From Ensifer sp. USDA 6670 (GTDB lineage Bacteria; Pseudomonadota; Alphaproteobacteria; Rhizobiales; Rhizobiaceae), in assembly GCA_000421085.1 (NCBI GenBank), contig ATWE01000027.1, positions 1 through 56,313 on the forward strand: 56,313 bases of DNA, written 5' to 3'. Shown piece by piece: positions 47,604-55,304 of the stretch (the stretch's first letter is position 1; every line of letters starts with the position of its first letter). The notes under the pieces are model-generated. The model worked only from the letters and a program-made list of their open reading frames with translations. It did no database searches and had not been told where the DNA came from. The translations under genes and the position numbers were made by a program.

Positions 47604-48653
47604 ATGAAGGGAATTCGGCGCCTGGCGCAACATCTCGATATTTCGATCGGAACCGTTTCGCGTGCACTGAACGGCCGCCCCGACGTCAATGAGGAGACGC
47701 GCAGGCGTGTCCTAGAGGCGGCTGAAAGGCTCGGTTATGTGGCGAACCAGTCCGGCCGCAGCCTGAGGCAGGGCACAACCAACATCATCGGCTTCATGAT
47801 GCAGACCGGAACGGAGATCACCGGTCAGGGAGACACGTTCTTCATGAGCGTCTTCGACGGCGTGCAGGCGGTTTTCGCCAGGCACAAGCTCGACCTTGTC
47901 GCCCTGCTCTGCTCGTCCGAGGAAGATCCGACCGATTACTTGCGCCGCGTCGTCGCGCGCGGTTTTGCCGACGGGCTGATCCTTTCGGCAACCCGGCGCC
48001 ACGATCCCCGCATAGAGTTTCTGGCCGAACGCAATATCCCCTTCGTAACGCTCGGCCGAAGCTTGACGGATGCCGGCCGCCCCTGGCTCGACCTCGATTT
48101 CGAGGGGATGGCGCAGATCGCCATCGACCGTCTGGTTGCGCGCGGACATCGCCGCATCGCGGTCACCCGTCCGCACGACGATGCCAACCTCGGTTATGTC
48201 TTCGTCGACCGCTGCCGCGAAGCGCTTGCCGCGCATGGCCTTCCCCTGGAGGAAGAATTGATCTTCCGATCGACGCCGAACGAGACCGGCGGCTATCAGA
48301 TCGCGCGCGAGCTCCTGGCCCTCAAGGACCGGCCGACGGCTGCACTGCTCGTCAATGAGACGATCGCCATCGGGTTCTACCAGGGCCTCTCCGAAGCGGG
48401 CGTCAGGCCGGGCCGCGACATTGCGGTGATCGGGCGCTACAGCCCGCATGCACACTTTCTCTCGCCGCCGCTCACCTGCTTCCGCCTGTCGCTTCGCGAC
48501 CTCGGCATAGCGCTTGCGGAAACGCTGCTGTCGACGATGCCTGCTTTCAGGGACCATTATCCGCAAGCGCTGGTAAACGCAGTCTGGCCGATGGAGCTGG
48601 TCGAGGGCGAAAGCGACGGCTTTCTCGTCAATGGGGACGAAAGTCGCGGCTGA
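47604..48653 (+). CDS. LacI/GalR-family transcriptional regulator
   Basis: A 349-residue repressor. The N-terminal helix-turn-helix and hinge read IRRLAQHLDISIGTVSRALNGRPDV and ERLGYVANQSGRSLRQG. The rest is the periplasmic-binding-like ligand domain. ATG 47604 (MKGIRRLA) is preferred because it starts the HTH directly and has AGAGAGGAAA before it; an upstream in-frame start adds 18 non-family residues. It is divergent from the six-gene sugar operon and should bind the palindrome at 47411. The inducer is probably the imported sugar. Confidence 0.9.
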   Translation: MKGIRRLAQHLDISIGTVSRALNGRPDVNEETRRRVLEAAERLGYVANQSGRSLRQGTTNIIGFMMQTGTEITGQGDTFFMSVFDGVQAVFARHKLDLVALLCSSEEDPTDYLRRVVARGFADGLILSATRRHDPRIEFLAERNIPFVTLGRSLTDAGRPWLDLDFEGMAQIAIDRLVARGHRRIAVTRPHDDANLGYVFVDRCREALAAHGLPLEEELIFRSTPNETGGYQIARELLALKDRPTAALLVNETIAIGFYQGLSEAGVRPGRDIAVIGRYSPHAHFLSPPLTCFRLSLRDLGIALAETLLSTMPAFRDHYPQALVNAVWPMELVEGESDGFLVNGDESRG

Positions 48654-48965
48654 CATAAGCCCCGCCGGGGTGGATCATTTTACCGATCCGCAGGTTTGAA
48701 GCTTGCTGCATGATTCCTTAAATCGGAGCCGATTGCGGGCCAATGTCATGGAGCACGCAAAGTGCTGGAGCGGGATGAGGAAAACTGTGTGCGGTTTTCC
48801 GCCCGCATCCCACTCCAACCTATGGATCGATCACGTCCATGATTTCAGGTCGGCCCGACCTGAAATCATCGTGATCTAGGCGGGTTCAGCGCCCGGACGC
48901 ACGGCCGCCGTAGCGAACCTGCCGGCTGCAGTCTGGATTGGTGACTGCTCCTGAAAGGAGACCCC
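48654..48965. repeat. Intergenic mosaic of palindromic repeats
   Basis: No gene is seen. Bases 48768-48818 form an imperfect palindrome (GGAGCGGGATG ... CATCCCACTCC enclosing AAAAC/GTTTTCC). Bases 48829-48876 form a long hairpin: outer 7-bp GATCACG/CGTGATC, a 3-base bulge, then a 15-bp perfect stem ATGATTTCAGGTCGG with a single-base loop. These are modules of repeats recalled from many rhizobial intergenic regions and may end the LacI-gene transcript. Confidence 0.6.
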
Positions 48966-49265
48966 ATGCGCGGATTTCTCTTCCTACTCGCCGGGCTGTC
49001 CACAACGACGGCCTTAGCCCACGACGCTCCAAGTGGTTGGCAGTATCCGAGCGCCTGCTGTTCAACAATGGATTGCCGTAAGGTCGCGCAGACCGCGATC
49101 AGCGAGCGTCCGCAAGGCTACATCGTCAGAGCCACTGGCGAAGTCCTCCCCTATGCCGACAGCAGGGTTCGAATGTCGCCGGACGGCGAGTACCACTGGT
49201 GCTCTGCGGCGGGCAAAGCCTATGGGAAGACGATCTGCCTGTTTGTACCCCCAAGAGCTTATTGA
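48966..49265 (+). CDS. Small exported Cys-rich hypothetical protein
   Basis: A 99-residue protein. Signal peptide MRGFLFLLAGLSTTTALA with cleavage near residue 18, then HDAPSGWQYPSACCSTMDCRKV, a region with three close cysteines, and two more (HWCSAAGK, TICLFVPP). Disulfides in the periplasm are likely. AAGGAG precedes ATG 48966. It resembles conserved short proteins of unknown function in rhizobia. It stands alone between repeat-rich stretches. Confidence 0.7.
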   Translation: MRGFLFLLAGLSTTTALAHDAPSGWQYPSACCSTMDCRKVAQTAISERPQGYIVRATGEVLPYADSRVRMSPDGEYHWCSAAGKAYGKTICLFVPPRAY

Positions 49266-49305
49266 ATAACCGAAGCGTTGAGGACCGCACTTCTCATCAT
49301 GCGGG

Positions 49306-49417
49306 TCTAGAGTCCTTCAGGGTTAAATGGAAACAGTTCGTCGGCTCAAACGGTTTCGGATGGTCGACCGGCCGGCGCGCGGCGTAGCCAAAGCAATTAA
49401 CCCTGAAGGGCTCTAGA
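49306..49417. repeat. 112-bp element with 21-bp terminal inverted repeats
   Basis: The ends at 49306-49326 and 49397-49417 are inverted copies of each other with one mismatch (outer TCTAGAGYCC, inner TTCAGGGTTAA). The 70-base centre (rich in CGGCC and TCGACCGG) holds no frame. The structure suggests a small palindromic repeat or MITE-like element. No flanking target duplication is obvious (AGAACC follows on the right). Confidence 0.6.
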
Positions 49418-49458
49418 ACCGCGCCCCAATCGGAGCGCGGTTCGACGACGGCCGGCTT

Positions 49459-50649
49459 TCAGCGGGCGTCCGCCGATCCGGGATCGCTCTCAAGCGTCGA
49501 CAGGATCCGGTATGCGGCTTTCACGCGGGCAGGAATCGGGTAGTTCCTGTTCGCCAGCATCACGATGCCGATGCGCTCGGCCGGGACGAAGGCTGCATAG
49601 GCGCCGAAACCGTTGGTCGAGCCGGTCTTGTTGATCCACACGTTTTCCTGGGGCGCCGCAGGCGGAACGAGCTTGGTGACCTTGTGCGGCTCGAGGGCCA
49701 TCTGGCTGGAATTGCCGGCAAGCAGATCGTCGAGCTTCGTCGGATAGGAATACATCTCCCAACCGAGCCCCTGCGTCATGGCGCCGACCTTGAAATATCC
49801 GGTGTGCGTTGTGGCGATCGCGCGGCGGATCGTCTCGTCCAGGCTCGTGCCATCCATGTTCGCCTCAACGACGCGGAGCAGATCGGCAGCGGTCGTCTTC
49901 ACGCCATATGCTTCCGAGTCGAGAACGCCGCGTGTGACGCGAATCGGCTTGCCGGCTTTCGAATAACCATAGGCATAGTTGTCCAGCCGGTCCTGCGGCA
50001 CGGCTATGAAGGTGCTCGTCAGGGCGAATGCCGGGAATATCCTCTTCTCCATCAGATCGGCGAAGGGCTCGCCCATGCTCTTTGCGGCGAGATAGCCGAA
50101 GAGGCCGATGCTCGGGTTCGAGTAGAGCCTCTTGGTGCCGGCCGCATAGGTCGGGCGCCAACCTCTGTAGTAGTCGATCATGCTATCCTGATCGGTAACG
50201 GAATCGGGAAACTGCAGAGGCAGCCCGCCAGCGGTATACGTCCCGAGATCGAGAAGGCTGATCTCGTCGAAACGGGTCCCGGCGAGCGCGGGCAGATGTT
50301 TGCCGGCAGGATCGGACAGGGTCAGTTCCCCACGCACTTCGGCATAGGCTGCGAGGGTCGCCGTGAAGGTCTTGCTGATCGAGCCGATCTCGAACATCGT
50401 ATCGCCGGTGACCTTCTGCCCGCTCTCCTTCGACGCGAGGCCGTAATTGAAGATGTACCTCTTTCCGCGGACGGTGACGGCAACCGCCATTCCCGGAACG
50501 CCATTCTCCTTCATCAGCGGCTGGATCGTCTCCTCCACCACGCGTGCAAGCTGTCCTTCATCGCTTCGGTCGGCAGCGTGTGCACCGGCTCCGCAACAGA
50601 GCAAAGCAGCCGCAGCCATTGCGAATTTCGTCGCGGAAATCTTTGTCAT
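49459..50649 (-). CDS. Class C (AmpC-type) beta-lactamase
   Basis: A 396-residue periplasmic serine hydrolase. Signal peptide MTKISATKFAMAAAALLCCG ending AHA (about residue 25). The three active-site motifs are in order: SISK (nucleophile S90, K93), YSN (176-178) and KTG (341-343). The segment NKTGSTNGFGAYAAF is typical AmpC. It would hydrolyse cephalosporins or peptidoglycan peptides. No ampR regulator is adjacent, so expression is probably not inducible from this locus. Family D-Ala-D-Ala carboxypeptidases share these motifs, but length and the KTGSTNGFG box favour a true class C enzyme. Confidence 0.88.
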   Translation of the reverse strand: MTKISATKFAMAAAALLCCGAGAHAADRSDEGQLARVVEETIQPLMKENGVPGMAVAVTVRGKRYIFNYGLASKESGQKVTGDTMFEIGSISKTFTATLAAYAEVRGELTLSDPAGKHLPALAGTRFDEISLLDLGTYTAGGLPLQFPDSVTDQDSMIDYYRGWRPTYAAGTKRLYSNPSIGLFGYLAAKSMGEPFADLMEKRIFPAFALTSTFIAVPQDRLDNYAYGYSKAGKPIRVTRGVLDSEAYGVKTTAADLLRVVEANMDGTSLDETIRRAIATTHTGYFKVGAMTQGLGWEMYSYPTKLDDLLAGNSSQMALEPHKVTKLVPPAAPQENVWINKTGSTNGFGAYAAFVPAERIGIVMLANRNYPIPARVKAAYRILSTLESDPGSADAR

Positions 50650-51166
50650 GACTGGTGACTAACCTCGTGTTCGTTTGGATCTCTGCCGCATGTCGAATGC
50701 GGCCGTCCATCGGCCCGGATGCGCCGAGCTGCGGCGCGTGCCCGGCGCATAGCAACCGGAAGAGGCAAACGGACGAGACATGCATATGATCTCCGTGCGC
50801 ATTTCACAAACGACAAGAACTTGCGCGAGCCATTAGAAGAACTTGGGCATCGCATTGCCACCGCGATCCTAGGATGTCCGATCCCAGATTTTAAGCGCAT
50901 CGACGGCCGACCCTCCGACCGGGCCGAAGGAGTCGAAGTCGATGGTTCTTTCGATGGAGGAATGGGCCGAGAGAGCAATTTCAAACAGCATCGCCTCCCC
51001 GTGGTGGCTCGCCACCGACAACGCTCGTGGCACGCAGGTTAAAATTGGTGAACCAAGGTGCTCTAAAATCGCGCTTACCCACCCTTCCCGAACAATGCCG
51101 GCGGATAACTGCTGTCGATGCAACGGTCGAGGGCAGCCTCGTTGACTTCCAGCCCCGCGGGCGATG
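50650..51166. other. Long stretch without a supported gene
   Basis: Frames of 90-130 residues exist on both strands (for example a plus-strand frame ending at 51042 and a minus-strand frame ending at 50869), but none has a good ribosome site or family match. A short minus-strand frame ending near 51083 (LDRCIDSSYPPALFGKGG) follows the next gene out of frame. The stretch may be degraded coding sequence. No promoter or repeat was recognised. Confidence 0.4.
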
Positions 51167-51748
51167 CTATCCAACGAGCTCAGACCGAAAATACGGATCC
51201 ACGTGAATGCGCGTCGTAAGAGCTCCGATGTGGCGCGCGTGCAGACGCGCCGCAACGAGCTGAACCAGGCTAGGGCCTGCCGTCGACTGCTCGTTCGTAC
51301 CGCCGAGGTTATTGTCTGCCAGAAAGCGATAAGGCAGCTCCGCAGCGAGGAAACCGAGTTTCATCATTTCATAGGCCAATTCCTTGCGACGATCTTCAAG
51401 GTCCATTGATACCGAGCCCGGCACAAAAAAAGCGGAGGCCACCTTACCGACAAACTGTTTGTATTCTGGCAAATTGGCAGCCTGCTTCATGAAGCGGGCC
51501 GCGCGAGCCGCATCGTTCGCATCACGAAGAAGCAGCAAGACGCCGTCGAATTCTAGCAGGTCTTCCGGGCGCCCGAGTTCAGGGGGTTCGCGTTGACTTT
51601 TCTCCTGCTGGGCAACCGAATAAAGGCCTCTTAAAACCTTCGCGGTGACGACAGCTCCACCCTGGCCCGCCCCTTCCGCTGCCGACACGGCTACCGCACC
51701 CATGAACCTCGAGTTGGTGACTGAAAGAAGCAAAATACTCGCGGGCAT
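51167..51748 (-). CDS. Orphan hypothetical protein
   Basis: A 193-residue protein with no recognised family. The start ATG 51748 (MPASILLLSVTNSRFMG) has GGGAGG about 10 bases upstream, which favours it over GTG 51826. There is no signal peptide or membrane helix. The Leu-rich and charged middle (EDLLEFDGVLLLLRDANDAARAARFMKQAANLPEYKQFVGKV, residues 60-101) reads like a folded helical domain. It is flanked by unexplained non-coding sequence on both sides, and base use is less GC-rich than its neighbours, which would fit acquisition by transfer. Its reality as a gene is uncertain. Confidence 0.5.
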   Translation of the reverse strand: MPASILLLSVTNSRFMGAVAVSAAEGAGQGGAVVTAKVLRGLYSVAQQEKSQREPPELGRPEDLLEFDGVLLLLRDANDAARAARFMKQAANLPEYKQFVGKVASAFFVPGSVSMDLEDRRKELAYEMMKLGFLAAELPYRFLADNNLGGTNEQSTAGPSLVQLVAARLHARHIGALTTRIHVDPYFRSELVG

Positions 51749-51931
51749 TTGGTCGAACCTCCCTGGACTGATCAAGCTGAATTGGCTGTTAAGCACGTCG
51801 GCCGAAGCCGAACCCGTTGCGATCACACCGGGCCGCGTGCCGGGACACTTTCGCCGTCTCGCTACTTAAGTTTCGGGATGCGGTATCCGCCACAGCTTAG
51901 ACGTGCATGGCCGAAAGCGTACGGAGATTGG

Positions 51932-51958
51932 CGGGGAATGTTCGAACAATGTTCCCCG
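51932..51958. promoter_or_regulatory. Nested palindrome, possible operator
   Basis: CGGGGAA and TTCCCCG flank the 10-bp palindrome TGTTCGAACA. The segment also contains AATGTTC twice as a direct repeat. It lies in the divergent gap between the orphan gene and the TDT-family gene, about 170 bases before the latter. Function as an operator is inference. Confidence 0.3.
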
Positions 51959-52040
51959 AGGCCGAAGCGTGGGCTTGCGTCACCGCAGGACTTCAAATTC
52001 CGGGACATGTTGCCGTGCTGGCTGAAAACATACGTGATGA

Positions 52041-52073
52041 GTCTTAAATCGTACCATCAGTTCGATTTAAGAC
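52041..52073. promoter_or_regulatory. 11-bp inverted repeat before the TDT/GlxA genes
   Basis: GTCTTAAATCG, an 11-base spacer and CGATTTAAGAC form a perfect AT-rich dyad 53 bases before the TDT-gene start. Arm length and spacing suit a dimeric regulator such as the AraC-type protein encoded by the second gene of the unit, or a transcript hairpin in the 5' leader. Confidence 0.4.
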
Positions 52074-52126
52074 ATTAGCGTTGCGTGTTTTAATCCCGTC
52101 ATCATCTTTTCGGACAGGAGCAAACA

Positions 52127-53121
52127 ATGACCATCCAATTGATCAACGTCTCTGACAGTTCGGCGCTGCCTCGGCGTTCGATCTCGCAACTTCCCATCAA
52201 TCTGTTCGCCTCAGTTATGGGTGTCACCGGTTTAGGCCTTGCCTGGCGCGAGGCGGCGAAGTCAATTGATTTACCAAGTTTGCCTGGCGAACTGATCGGC
52301 GGGCTCGGCACCTTGATCTTTCTCGCACTCGCCATCGGCTATGTTAGCAAGTGGGCCCGACACCCTTCTTCGGTCTCCGCGGAGTTTGCGCATCCGGTCC
52401 AAAGCAATTTCTTCGCCACCATCGCCATTGGCCTCCTATTGCAGTCGGCCTTCCTGAACCGCTACAGCCCCGTTCTTTCTCAGGGTATATGGATCGTCGC
52501 TTCCGCACTGACCTTCGCTTTGGCCTATATCGTTGCCAGAGCTTTCCTCGGAAGCCAGCAGTCGCGCGAGACCACGCTGCCGCCGCTGCTCATTCCGGGC
52601 GTCGCCACGCTGGATATAGCAGTGACCGGCTATGCCATGCCGTTTTCCTGGGCGTATGAAGTAAGCATGTTCGCGTTTGCCATCGGTAGCGTCATGGCAG
52701 CAGTCTTGTCGCACTCATCTTCGCCCGATTGCGGCACGAGGACCCGCTTCCCGTGCCTGCCCGGCCTTCCTTAATGGTCCTGGTCGCTCCGTTTGCAGTT
52801 GGTTATCTCGCCTATACCAGCGTTACCGGTTCGGTAGACCTTTTCGCCACGGTTCTGTTCTACTTCGGGTTGTTCCTGATGCTCGTTCTCTCGCCGATGG
52901 TCTTCCGGAAGCACGTTCCCTTCAGCATCGCCTGGTGGGCCATCAGCTTCCCGCTTGCTGCTCTTTCTATCGCTTTCTTCCGATATGCTGAGGCGGCCCA
53001 AAGCAATATCCTCCTCGTACTGGCGGGTCTCTTGTTCGTGTTCCTTGCTGTCGCGATCATTGTCGTTTTTGTTCGCACCGCCCGGCTCGTTCTGACCGCA
53101 AAGCTGTTCGAGGTACGGTGA
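52127..53121 (+). pseudogene. TDT/SLAC1-family transporter gene interrupted by a frameshift
   Basis: The first frame (52127-52774) gives about 190 residues of a multi-helix membrane protein: INLFASVMGVTGLGLAW is the family start, followed by five or six hydrophobic segments. Near 52708-52716 homologous sequence moves to the next frame (LIFARLRHEDPLPVPARPSL, then four more segments to stop 53121). Joined, they make a protein of about 331 residues, right for tellurite-resistance/dicarboxylate (TehA, SLAC1-like) channels. In the first frame the tail after the shift (SSSPDCGTRTRFPCLPGLP) is not family-like. One base has been lost or gained, by real mutation or sequencing error. The downstream GlxA-type gene overlaps its stop. 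Confidence 0.75.
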
Positions 53122-54080
53122 TGTCCACACACAAAATTGCGATCGTAGCGATGCAGGGTGTGCAGCTTCTGGATGTGATTGGTCCCTCTGATGTCTTTGC
53201 GGAAGCAAACCGCCAAAGCGGGTCCTATTACTACTCGGTGGAGATCGTCAGCACCTCCGGCACTCCTGTACGGGGGTCATCCGGGTTGGCTCTCATTCCT
53301 GATCGCCTGATTGACGACGGGCCATCCGATTTTGATACACTGCTTGTCGCCGGTGATCCTCTCATTCAAGAACGGCCACTCGCGGCGGGTCTGCTGAGCT
53401 GGGTGAAGGACACTTCCGCACGTGCTACTCGCTTCGGCTCTGTCTGCTCAGGTGCGTTTGTGCTCGGCGAGGCGGGCCTGCTGAATGGCAGGCGAGCCAC
53501 CACACATTGGTCCCAAGCGTCGGAGTTCGCCAGGCGTTTCCCGGAGGTGAACCTTGAGCCCAATCGCATTTTCACCAGAGATGGAAACGTTTGGACTTCT
53601 GCGGGAGTGACGGCCGGGATCGACCTTGCCCTCGCTATCGTTGAGCAGGATCTCGGCTTGGATATCGCACTCAAGGTTGCTCGTGAGCTCGTCGTTTTTC
53701 TAAAGCGCCCGGGTGGTCAAACGCAATTCAGCACGCTGCTCGCAGGGCAAGTGGCGCAGAAAACCCCCATCCGCGCGGCGCAGGACTTCATTGCTGACAA
53801 CCTCTCAGCCGACCTCACCGTCGCCGCTATCGCGAGGCGCGTCGGCATGAGCGAGCGAAACTTCTCCAGGCAGTTCAAACAGGAGATCGGGATGACCCCC
53901 GCCGACTACGTCGAAAGCGTCCGACTGGAGGCAGGGCGTAGGTTGGCCGAGGACTCAACAATTCCACTCAAGAAGATCGCGACGGACATAGGTTTCAATG
54001 ACGATGTCGCCTTCCGCCGATCATTCGTTCGCAAGTTTGGAACATCCCCGGCTGCTTACCGAAAGAGCTTCGGATCGTAA
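53121..54080 (+). CDS. GlxA-type AraC regulator with DJ-1/PfpI domain
   Basis: A 319-residue two-domain regulator. Residues 1-190 form a DJ-1/PfpI class I amidotransferase-like domain with the nucleophile-elbow segment RFGSVCSGAFVLGEAGLL (Cys in the usual place). Residues 215-319 form the AraC DNA-binding domain (VAAIARRVGMSERNFSRQF, then KKIATDIGFNDDVAFRRSFVRKFG). The ATG start overlaps the stop of the TDT-family gene (TGATG), so the two are a unit and this protein probably controls it through the dyad at 52041. Ligand unknown. Confidence 0.86.
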   Translation: MSTHKIAIVAMQGVQLLDVIGPSDVFAEANRQSGSYYYSVEIVSTSGTPVRGSSGLALIPDRLIDDGPSDFDTLLVAGDPLIQERPLAAGLLSWVKDTSARATRFGSVCSGAFVLGEAGLLNGRRATTHWSQASEFARRFPEVNLEPNRIFTRDGNVWTSAGVTAGIDLALAIVEQDLGLDIALKVARELVVFLKRPGGQTQFSTLLAGQVAQKTPIRAAQDFIADNLSADLTVAAIARRVGMSERNFSRQFKQEIGMTPADYVESVRLEAGRRLAEDSTIPLKKIATDIGFNDDVAFRRSFVRKFGTSPAAYRKSFGS

Positions 54081-54410
54081 CACATACGCAAATCATCAGC
54101 GATCCGGCGCTCAGACGCCGGCCGCGATCAGAGCCTTGATGTGCCGCATGTCCGAGCGCAACAGCCGCCGGCGACGCGCAGTCCGGGGAGCCCCACTCGA
54201 TACGATTTTCGAATCGAAGCACAGAACGAGAACGCCTCCATCGCTTCGCGCCTCAAGGCTCGTGGAGGTAGGGCTGCAGGCCATTTGCGCCATAGGGACG
54301 ACGGATAATTTCGTGTTGATTCCGGCATAGCCTTCCCTCCCGGCTTTATGATGCCATTTGTGCGCCTCGAGCGGAATCGAACCCGCGGCCGTGGCTGGAG
54401 CTGTGTTTCA
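54081..54410. other. Intergenic stretch without a supported gene
   Basis: It lies between the convergent ends of the GlxA-type gene and the Crp/Fnr gene. Short frames up to about 75 residues occur on both strands, none with a ribosome site or family likeness. On the minus strand 54365-54395 contains GGGTTCGATTCC, like a tRNA T-arm, but no tRNA folds around it. Confidence 0.4.
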
Positions 54411-55100
54411 CTACTCCAACCCGTCTCCGTCGGAGAACCGCCGTAGCGCTTGCGGATTCGTGATAGTCACAGAACGATAGGTGTGGCTGACCCAACCAGC
54501 CCTTGCGAAACTTTGCAGTGCTGCGTTGACCTGCTGGCGCGAAGCATTTGCCATGACGCCAAGGTCGCTTTGAGACAACGGAATAGCCATGTCGCCGAGC
54601 CAACCCGCTCGCTGAAGCACCGACGCGATTCTGCGTTCCACATTGCGCTTTTGCAGATCATGTATGATGCGAACAAGTACATCGACGGTTAAGACTGTGT
54701 TCAAGCCTACCGCACGCCATACGCCAGGATCCCGTGCCGCCATCTGCTCCAAGGCGTCCAATGGCACATGCATCATCCAAGCTTCACCAAGAGCCTTCAA
54801 CTCCACCCTGCGTGGTTGGCCGGTCAGGAAAGGACCTTCACCTGTCCATGTGCCCGCCATTCCGAGATGGATCAGACGAGGGATCGCGTCGGAGGGCGCT
54901 GAGTTGATGGTGAGAGAACCAGCGACAAGACCATACATTCCGCCAGGGGCGTCGCCATATCGATAGATGATTTGATCGGGTGCGAACTTCTGCAAATGCG
55001 CGTGGCGCAGCAGCTCAGTCCGAAACTGCTCGGTCATACTCGCGAGCCAAGGGCCATGGCTCATGACCTGTTCTGCCTGTTCTCGTGTCAACTCCAACAT
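54411..55100 (-). CDS. Crp/Fnr-family transcriptional regulator
   Basis: A 229-residue regulator. The N-terminal cyclic-nucleotide-like barrel (about 18-125) includes KFAPDQIIYRYGDAPGGMYGLV. The C-terminal winged helix (about 150-220) has IPLSQSDLGVMANASRQQVNAAL. It lacks the N-terminal cysteines of oxygen-sensing FNR, so it is not an iron-sulfur sensor. GGAGGGA precedes ATG 55100. It is divergent from the DUF1254 gene across about 200 bases and may control it. Ligand unknown. Confidence 0.86.
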   Translation of the reverse strand: MLELTREQAEQVMSHGPWLASMTEQFRTELLRHAHLQKFAPDQIIYRYGDAPGGMYGLVAGSLTINSAPSDAIPRLIHLGMAGTWTGEGPFLTGQPRRVELKALGEAWMMHVPLDALEQMAARDPGVWRAVGLNTVLTVDVLVRIIHDLQKRNVERRIASVLQRAGWLGDMAIPLSQSDLGVMANASRQQVNAALQSFARAGWVSHTYRSVTITNPQALRRFSDGDGLE

Positions 55101-55304
55101 GGTCCCTCCACATGCTGCGATCCGGACAGAACGTCGTTCGCTGATCCAACATAAATTTCGTAAATTGTCTGGATCCGGACAATCTGTCGCCGCTGCATAT
55201 GTAAAGTGGGCTCATCGCCAATGGCGGGCGACCTCGCAGTGGTCGTGCGCTTCTAAGATCCCTCGGCCAATCCGCACTTCCAATTTCAACTTTGGTGGGC
55301 TTCC

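Noticed and set aside
54111..54293. 60-codon minus-strand frame ending RHIKALIAAGV
   Set aside because: No ribosome site, no family likeness, and overlapping frames of equal length on the same strand.
54365..54395. tRNA-like T-arm (GGGTTCGATTCC on the minus strand)
   Set aside because: The T-stem pairs only partly, and no acceptor, anticodon or CCA arrangement can be folded around it. At best it is a chance match or a decayed fragment.
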